From Aptenodytes patagonicus (taxonomy: Eukaryota; Chordata; Aves; Sphenisciformes; Spheniscidae), in the NCBI RefSeq assembly GCF_965638725.1, contig NC_134963.1, forward strand, positions 6,951,501-7,015,500: 64,000 nt of DNA, written 5' to 3'. A program made the position numbers and the translations under genes. The notes below the pieces were generated by a model. The model saw only the letters and a program-made list of their open reading frames with translations, was not told the DNA's origin and searched no databases. Shown one piece after another: positions 56,502 through 64,000 of the stretch (its first letter is position 1; each line of letters begins with the position of its first letter).

Positions 56502-58561
56502 AAGAGGTAACAAGCTCAGTGTCAGTTTTTACAGTCACTTTTTCAGAGCAGAATTGCATAGGATTCACCTGGTGTTCCTGGTGATGCACCCCCTCATACA
56601 TATATGCTCATAGGGGGGAAGAAAACTAAACGGAGAAATACTTGACTGTTTATGGTTTGGGTTTTTTGGATACCTAACAACTTCAGTAGAATGAGAGAAC
56701 GTTTCTTGTTGATAACAGAGCTAGAAATGGTGAAATGCTCTGGAGTGTAACTGAAAAATAGAAAGCAGGCTGTGGTTGGGAGGCTGAGTGGTTCTTTCAC
56801 TCTCTCATACTAGGCTAAGACTTTGAGGCTTTTGCATTTTGCATACCTAATAGAAATGACATTGCCATCCCTTTTTATAAATCACTGTTGCTGATTATAC
56901 TCTTGCCACTAGCTCAGTTCGTTCTCTGTTTTGCCACCAGTGACGTTCTGTAAATTTTCAGTTCCTGGTGGACTGGGTATGTATAATTGAATTGCTTGTT
57001 AATAGGCAGAGCAGTGCTTATTTTGTGTTTATGTAATCTATAGATGCTCTGCTGCGCTGGAAACTTAGATCCAAATTACAATGTTTAACCATAGCATATA
57101 GCTTATGGCGGAATAATATTTGCAATTCTGAGCTCTGCAGACCATTTACAGTTGGAGAGCCCTTGGCATCTTCCTTTTGCTGCTTACAGAGTTCTTCCTA
57201 TTCTTTTAAACACTCAGGTTTTAGCAGTGACGATATTGAATGTTCAGATGTCATAAATGCAGGCTGTGAAGCCTCACATTGAAGTGACACGTTTTCCTCA
57301 CAGTTTCTCAAACCCATTATCATTCTAGTTGCATTTTGCATCTGATGGTTGTGAAAAGTGACCAAGGGAATGCAGACAAGTTACTGGATGGCAGTGTGTG
57401 TTGCAACATGCAGTGACACTGAGAAAATGTGCCAGTGTGTTAGGTAATCAGTAGAAATATTGAGAAAATAATTGCTGTTAACATATTGTGCTGGCAGCCG
57501 CCAGAACAGCACTAATTTCTGGGTCTGATTTTGAAGAAGACGGAGCAGCCGCTATGTTCTATATGTGTCTGTGTCTGACACAGAGCAGTGAACAGACGAG
57601 TGCTTATTCAAATTTCTGCTGGCTGTTGCCTTTCCTGGAGTCCTCTAAATAGATACAGTTCATCAGTAGAACGTTTTTTCTGTCTGCATCAATTTTGAGT
57701 CCCATGACTTTGCCACCCCCCTTCTATTAATTTTAATTTTCAGTTTGGGGTACTTGTTTGTACCTAGTGAAGATGGGGCAAAACTCAAAATGAAACCTGT
57801 GAGTTCGTTAACTCTGCGCATCATGTACCTGCCCACAAGGGCTCCTTTGACCCAGACATGCTACTGCCGTCTCAGGCTTTATTATGAAAGTGCAGTGCTT
57901 GCTTTTTCTTGTGGTGAATAGGCATTTCCAAAAGGTTGCTCAAATTTTTCAGCTCCTAAAACCAAAGTATTTAAAAAAAAAAGTTTTAAAAAAAGTCTTT
58001 TTAAATGTTCTTTATTTGCTTAGTGCTAAAATAAAGCCAGTGGCTGCTTTCACAAGTTTCCAGCTGTGCAGACAGGCCTGATGAGGCCAAGATGCATAGA
58101 AAATAGCAAGACGGCAAATTGGGGTTTCTAATTTCTCCCCAGGTTGGAATAGGTTCGCTCCTCTGGGTGTTGCAAAAGTGTTGCTTCAGGAGCAGTTTGA
58201 GTAAAGGAAGTTGTTCGCGGCTTGGGCTTCGGCAATCGCTCTTTGCGTAGAGGGCACTGTGAGCGCTGCGCAGGCACGGCACGGGGAGGAAACGAAACTG
58301 CTGCTTCAACTCGAAGCTGGCAGCAGTTCTTATGGTTTGGAGGTTTGGTTGCAAAAGGGTCAGACAGCTGTAGCAGAACTTCCAATTTTCTCTGGTTGGG
58401 ACTCGGGTGTTTCGACTTAGGCACTTTTTAGTGGCATTTGGATTTGCTGGCTCCTCTGAACGTGTGTGTTCTGTGGAGTATGTATTTATGTGGAGTTGCT
58501 AACTGTGTACTAAGTGCAATTTATCACACACCTTTGACCAGCTCACCTGTGTTTTGCCCAA

Positions 58562-58583
58562 TCTCTCTCTCTCTCTCTCTCTC
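58562..58583. repeat. (TC)n microsatellite
   Basis: Eleven uninterrupted TC units in SETD1B intron 6. Confidence 0.93.
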
Positions 58584-61459
58584 CATATCAGGCAGTAAGT
58601 CAGGGAGATAGTTAGGAAAAAGGCTCTGAAAGTGGTGGTGAGGGGAGGAAGAGGAGTAGCAAAGATGGTCTCGCCAGGGTCCAGTCCTTCCCCTCTTTCC
58701 TCCTTGCCTGAACCTTCAAGCATTCAAGGTGGGATGTCCTCAGGCTCACCACTGCCCAAATGCCCTGTATCAATGAGTGCAATGGCATGGAGCCTTAGGA
58801 AGGAGCGGGCTGTGGATGGTGCAGGTTGGGTGACGTGAAGGAAGGACTGGGTTTTGTTTTTCCTGGGGTTGAAACAGCCCTTTGCTGGCCTGGTCAAGGA
58901 ATTGGATGTCTGCTGCTTTTGTGGATGGTGTGGAGCAAGAGTCACTTTCTTGTACCCATTTTGTTCCAAAAAGAGCTGTGTTTCACAGTGAGCAGTATAG
59001 TTTCGTGCTGATGTCCAAGTGGTGTGTCCTCCTCCTGCTGTGCAGAATTAACATGCGTTGCACATGTCGGGGAGACGTTCCCTCTGAAGCCTGGGGAGGG
59101 ATTGCTGAAGTAGGCGGCTTCTTTCCAGGTTTCCCTTCTCCCAAAGGAGCTTGTTATTTCTGGTGCCTTGTGTGTCCTAGGAAAAACAAAATATATATAT
59201 TTCAGGTGATAGCAGTGTTATTTGGTGGAAGCAGGAGCTGGTTTAATGTTGGCGCATAGCTCTGGGGACAGTTTCCCAATCCAGTCCTTGTTGCTAAGCG
59301 GTTGCCAAATGTGGCATTTTGGTCAGCAGATGTGGCTGAGAGTTTCCAGTGTAGATAATTGAAATATTGTCTTTGAAGGATGCAGATAAATGTGAGCAAC
59401 TGTTATCATGGTGCTACAAGCATTTTGCTATTGTCCAGGAAAAAAATTACTTGGAAAATAAAAAAATCTTTAGTACTGCATAAAATTATTCAAATTACAG
59501 TAAAACACAAAGGGCAGTCTACCGGTTGAATATATGCCATGGAGATGTGTGCAAAAGGATGCATTTTGACAAGGGAATCTCAGTGAATTTATTTGTGTGT
59601 TAATACAATGTCAGGTGGGATGCATCTCCCAAATTACATCAGAAAAGTGGTAACAGCAGATGGTTTTGCAAACCTGAGGTGTATTCCAGGTCAGTGAGAA
59701 GCAGGCAGGAAGGTGGTGTGGGTTTGGTGGTGAAGGGCAGCCTGGCCCCAGCAGAGCCTGGATGGGCTGATGCTGGGGTTGCTTTTAAATTCCCGAGGAG
59801 CTGGCATCGCACAGGGAGCACCCAGCCTGGCTGCAGGACAGCAGAAGTAAGCTGTGAACCCTGCTGGGTTGGATGCTCAGGCTTCAGCTTGAGGAAATCT
59901 TGTTGCATGACTTTGTCTTGGCTTGTTGCTGGGATGCATGTGCTACAAAAGGGCTGTGGCACAAGGCTGCAGTCAGGGAAGTGCCTTTTGGCATGGCTGC
60001 TGTGGGTGCACGGTCCTTTGGGGGGACCCCGGGAGGCTTTTGCACAGCTGGCTGTGTATTGCTGTGGGGTCATGGAGAGGGGGGGAGCAGACAAGGGAGA
60101 CGCGAGGAACTGCGCAGGTGGATTTGCACTGTTTTTTGGGGGTCAACCACTGTAGTAGGTGCAGTAGGTGCAGCTTCCACATGGCCTCTGTCTTTGCTCT
60201 GAAAGGGTTTGTGTGGATCTGCTTTCAATGTCCAAGCTGAAGAAAACCTGAGCTTTAGATAGTACCATGCCTTTAAAAAAAAAAAAAAATCAGAAGGGCA
60301 GCTCATAGTAGTCTCTAGACTTCTGAATTGGGATGAAGATTTTGTTAGGACTAGATTTTATTGTAGGTGAATTTGGGGCTAAATGTACAAACTGAGTTGT
60401 AAGAAGGATGAATGTTGGACCCTTGTTATGACCCAGTTTTTGCGGGTTTTTTACTATTTTAACTGAGCTCTGGTATCAAGAGTATTGCACAGTGTAACTC
60501 TGTTCTAGTGAGGCACAACTTTAGTATCACATCCAGTAAGTGAGATGTATTGATTATGGTACGTGGTGTAAGAAGTACCGTGCAGCTCTGGTGCTTCAAA
60601 AAGTGCTGAGGCTAAACTGTCATAAGTAAAAAAACTATTATGTGCAAACCACCAAGCCAGCTGTTCCTGCACAACTGCTAAAAAAAAAAAATGCCCATGC
60701 CTTCCAGCTGGTCACCTGAATTGGTGAGCAATGCATGGAGTGCATGAGCACAATGCTGTGTTCTGCTGTTTTTGTGCCTCTCACAACTGTTTCACGTAGC
60801 TCTTTAAATGAGTAACCTGCCTTTTCAAGAGTTCATGTGTAACTTCAAACTAATGAACCAATCTAATGGGAAAGCTGCTTTAAGAAATAAAAATAAGAGC
60901 TGTGTGATTGAGAGTGGTTTAGATATGTCTGCTCAAGTATGGGCTGTAGAGATGCTGTACTGCCGTGTGCTTCTGCAGGGCTTTGCACTCATCTCAATCA
61001 TTTTAGCAAAGCTCTTTAAAGCAAGTATTAAGGAAGTGAATAAAATAAGTGTCACCCAATATGGGGAGGCCTGAAAGAGCCTGAGGGCTGGGGTGGTCGG
61101 TCTGAGGAGCATAGCACGGGTCGCCTGGTACTGGCTGCTACTGAATGGCTCTGCCCGTGTGCATGCAGCCCTTCCTCCTGAGCAGTCATCTGCGGTAGAG
61201 CTTGGTTATGGCTTTGCTGCAAGAGAGAACGGAAAAATACTTTGGAATAACTCATGAGTAAGCAAGGAAGAGGCATGTCTTTACCTTTCTTCGGTTGTCT
61301 GTGTTGTTGGGGGTTATTTGCTCTAGGTTACTGAAAGACCTTCAGTGGGAGGTTCATGCCACACAAAAACCCCATCAGCAGCAGGGCTGTATGCAGTGGT
61401 GCTCCCCTGGGGTCCCTCTGCTACTCACGACCAGCAGATTAGGATGTGATCTTGTTCGG

Positions 61460-61690
61460 TAGTTGCTGGTGGACCTGTCTTCCACAAATATCTAATCCAT
61501 TTTTACACTGATCTGCACTTCTGAGTCTTTGCAGTATCCTGTGGCAATGAGGTGCACAGCTGAATTTTGCTCTAGGTGAAAAATGTTTCCATGTGTTTGT
61601 TTTAAACCTCCTGCTTGCTAATAAGGGGACAGGTGAGGAAATCAGCTTACTTTACCTCGTCTCTTTTTTGAGTATTTTATGCCTGCACAA
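61460..61690 (-). mobile_element. CR1 LINE relic, antisense orientation
   Basis: On the plus strand the text GGTGGACCTGTCTTCCACAA, GCAGTATCCTGTGGCAATGA, GGTGCACAGCTGAATTTTGC and TTTGTTTTAAACCTCCTGCT follows the reverse complement of the 3' part of a reptile-type CR1 element, ending near TTACTTTACC..ATTTTATGCC. It is strongly diverged and non-coding. Confidence 0.75.
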
Positions 61691-64000
61691 ATGGCAGTGG
61701 GAATGCAGCCCAGCTGTGGGGTATTTCCACTCTGGTAATTTAGAACAGTTGTGGTTACACAATTCCTTTTGCATATAGTGGGAATAGTTTAATAGCAAAA
61801 GTTTGGTATCTTCTAGAAGGCCATGAGAAATGTCATGTCCTGCACAGAGATTATTTTTGTTAAGGGATCAGTCAACAGTTGGCAGCCACAAGGGTTATGT
61901 TTCCATCACCTGAGAGGAGTGGTATGGGGAAAAAGTTGCCTTTCCCTCACTGAGCAGGTTTTGGAGAGGGACAACTTGAAGGTATTTCTGGCTGGATATT
62001 GCCTTAGGCTTTGTCTTAGAATGAGGAAGATTTTTAATGTTTTAATGAATACGTTACGTACCTCAGCTGATGTGCTTGATTCTCTCCGCTCTGACTGCAC
62101 TTAGTTAAATCAGAGTACAGCAAGAGAAGGAAAATCTAAGCAGGAAATAAAGCAGTGAAAAATTCAAGATGCCTCCAGAGAGAAGATCCGTAAGAGAAAT
62201 GTTACCAAAGGGGAACTGTTTCTTGCTGGCCTCACCCTTACTTTTGAGGAAGAACATCTCTACTCAGCCTCTTTAGCTGCTTGAAATAGGCTCCTTGGAG
62301 TGAAGCGTCTCCTGTGGTCTAGCTGGGTTTTAATGCATCTACGACACTTTGCTGGGAAGGACTTGTTAGCTTGTGTTGTAATGCTCAGAAAATGAGTGGA
62401 GCCTGCTAAGCTCATTAGGGTGCCAGTCATCATTTGTGGTCACTGCTGCAAAGGGCTCAGAGTCTGGCCACAGAAAGTTAGAGAGAAGTTTTTGTCTCAT
62501 GAGCCTCTCGTTCCCCAGGGTCATTCTCTGCTGCAATGTCCCAGCAGGCCTGGAGCACTTAACACCACCTGCAGTGGGGGCTTCATCCAAAGTGGTTTTA
62601 AATGCTTTTTGTCAAGGTCAGGTGGACTGGCTGAATGGTCTTGTCTGCAGCAGTTTTGTTGGGAATTTCAGAAACACAGCAGATGTCCTGTTTATCCTGT
62701 CTTGGGATGATGGCAGCGGCTGTCTCCAGAACAGAAGGCCGCAAGTTTTCTTATTTGAAACCATACTGTGTTGCCACCATGACTGCAGTCAAGATGATAA
62801 CAAGGTCCTAAAGACCTTATTAACAGTATGTTCCCTCTTTCATGCTTTCTTATTTCTTCTCAAATAGTTGGTACTGGGATAGAAGAGAGCTGCTGGGAGG
62901 AGGGTAGTGCTAAGTCTGTGTGACCTCCCGGGCCAGCAGTGGAGGGCTCATGAAATCTCAGCAAGAGTGTTCAGGAAAGGGAAAGGTTCACATAAAAATC
63001 AGGACTTTAAATCTTTCCCCTTGCTTGTTCCACGCTTTTTGGAGAGTAAAAGCTGTACTTGTTTGGAAAGGGCTGTTCTGGGCTACCTCCATCAGCTGTG
63101 GGCTACAGGCTCCTGGGTTTTCCTCCAGGTGCCAAAAACAGTTGGGCCTCTTTGCTTCCCACCAGTCATGAACAGAGCAGGACTGCACCCTAGAAATTCA
63201 GGGCAAAAATAGCTCCAGCTCTTGGAGAGCGGAGGGAGAAGCCAGGCTCATCATTTGGGATGCCTCTTGAGAAGGAAGGCAAGTGTCTGAACTGCTGCCT
63301 CAGGATATACTTAATGGCACCTGGGTCTGAGAGCAGATGGCAGTGAGCAGAAGAGCATTAAAAGATGATACTGATGAATGATCTAACAAAAGCTCTTCTT
63401 TTTTTACTTTGCCCATTGTCCTTCAAGACCTCGATTCCTTTGTTTCTGCCCTCCCTTCTGAGGAGACTCAGTGTTGCACTAGTTGCATTGCGGACGTCCA
63501 GGTCTTGCAAATGAAACGGCTGTTGCTGCTAACACTGAAAATGCAGAGAGCACTGAACAGAGTACTGAAAATGCTGCCATAACTGTAATAGCCACGTGAT
63601 TTCAGATACTCGAGGGTATAGTAGTAGTATGTAAAAGAGGAATAATATCAAATTGGCCTAGTTCTGCTGATTAGAACTTGTTTAAATACAGTATATATAC
63701 AACCTATTCTTCAATAGGCTGATACCAGCTGGGAAGCTAGACTGTTTTCCAAGCTTATCTACTTGCTTATCACCCTGTTGGTAGCAAGATCTGAATTCAT
63801 GGCTCCATTTGACCTAAGGTTTAAGTATGAGGGTAAGCTCGGGGATGGCATGTAGCTCCTGCCTAGCACTGAACTGTAAGATATCTGTGTACTCTGCGCA
63901 CACAGTTACTGCACTTTTTTTTTTTTTACTACTTACAGGTGGACTGATCTAATGTTGCCAATTCCCTTTATCTTTGATTGTAAAGTACCTTCTGCTCTCT

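Larger units (their letters stand above)
50905..64000 (+). other. SETD1B: SETD1B intron 6, 5' part (at least 13.1 kb)
   Basis: From the exon 6 donor to the window end I find no sequence for the next expected segment of the protein (a GEDMEISDDEMPSAPI-like block then proline-rich sequence). The stretch holds a 41-base tandem repeat, a (TC)n run and a reverse CR1 relic. Confidence 0.7.

Noticed and set aside
59639-60202. Overlapping frames of 100-158 codons on both strands
   Set aside because: Intronic, mutually overlapping and without recognisable domains.
50905-64000. SETD1B exon 7 or the SET domain within the window
   Set aside because: No translated stretch resembles the expected proline-rich block, N-SET or SET motifs; the window probably ends in the intron.

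Overview
The window is vertebrate nuclear DNA, most likely from a bird, with another sauropsid as the alternative. Introns are GT-AG, three promoters lie in CpG islands, and the relics of old CR1 LINEs and MIR-like SINEs resemble those of reptiles and birds. Three recognisable protein genes lie in the order TMEM120B (+), RHOF (-), SETD1B (+). From memory, human 12q24.31 holds the same three neighbours, and the bird counterpart is probably a microchromosome.

Layout. 1-11.2 kb: TMEM120B exons 2-12 and 3' UTR; exon 1 lies before the window. 12.3-23.7 kb: all five coding exons of RHOF on the minus strand, converging on TMEM120B and starting in a CpG island at about 23.5-24.0 kb. 24-41 kb: an intergenic stretch with no recognised protein gene. 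It holds a 1.3 kb CR1 relic, older palindromic repeats, and a 2 kb CpG island (37.1-39.1 kb) with TATA-like and YY1-like sites and no assigned gene. 41.0-64 kb: the SETD1B promoter island and coding exons 1-6, which encode the first 629 residues including the RRM. The catalytic SET part lies beyond the window; at least 13.1 kb of intron 6 fills the end.

The genes share no pathway. TMEM120B is a nuclear-envelope/ER membrane protein linked to adipocyte biology, RHOF is a filopodia-inducing Rho GTPase, and SETD1B is an H3K4 methyltransferase of the COMPASS family. Exon boundaries were set by hand from reading frame, splice sites and remembered family sequences. The summed coding length closes in frame for all three genes: 316 residues plus stop for TMEM120B exons 2-12, 220 plus stop for RHOF, and 629 codons for SETD1B exons 1-6.

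I found no convincing new biological system. The items most worth a second look are the unassigned CpG island, a duplicated 51-bp CCAAT-box module in the SETD1B promoter, an AUG-UGA start-stop element just before the SETD1B start codon, an N-terminal extension of SETD1B, and a pair of related blocks in adjacent RHOF introns.
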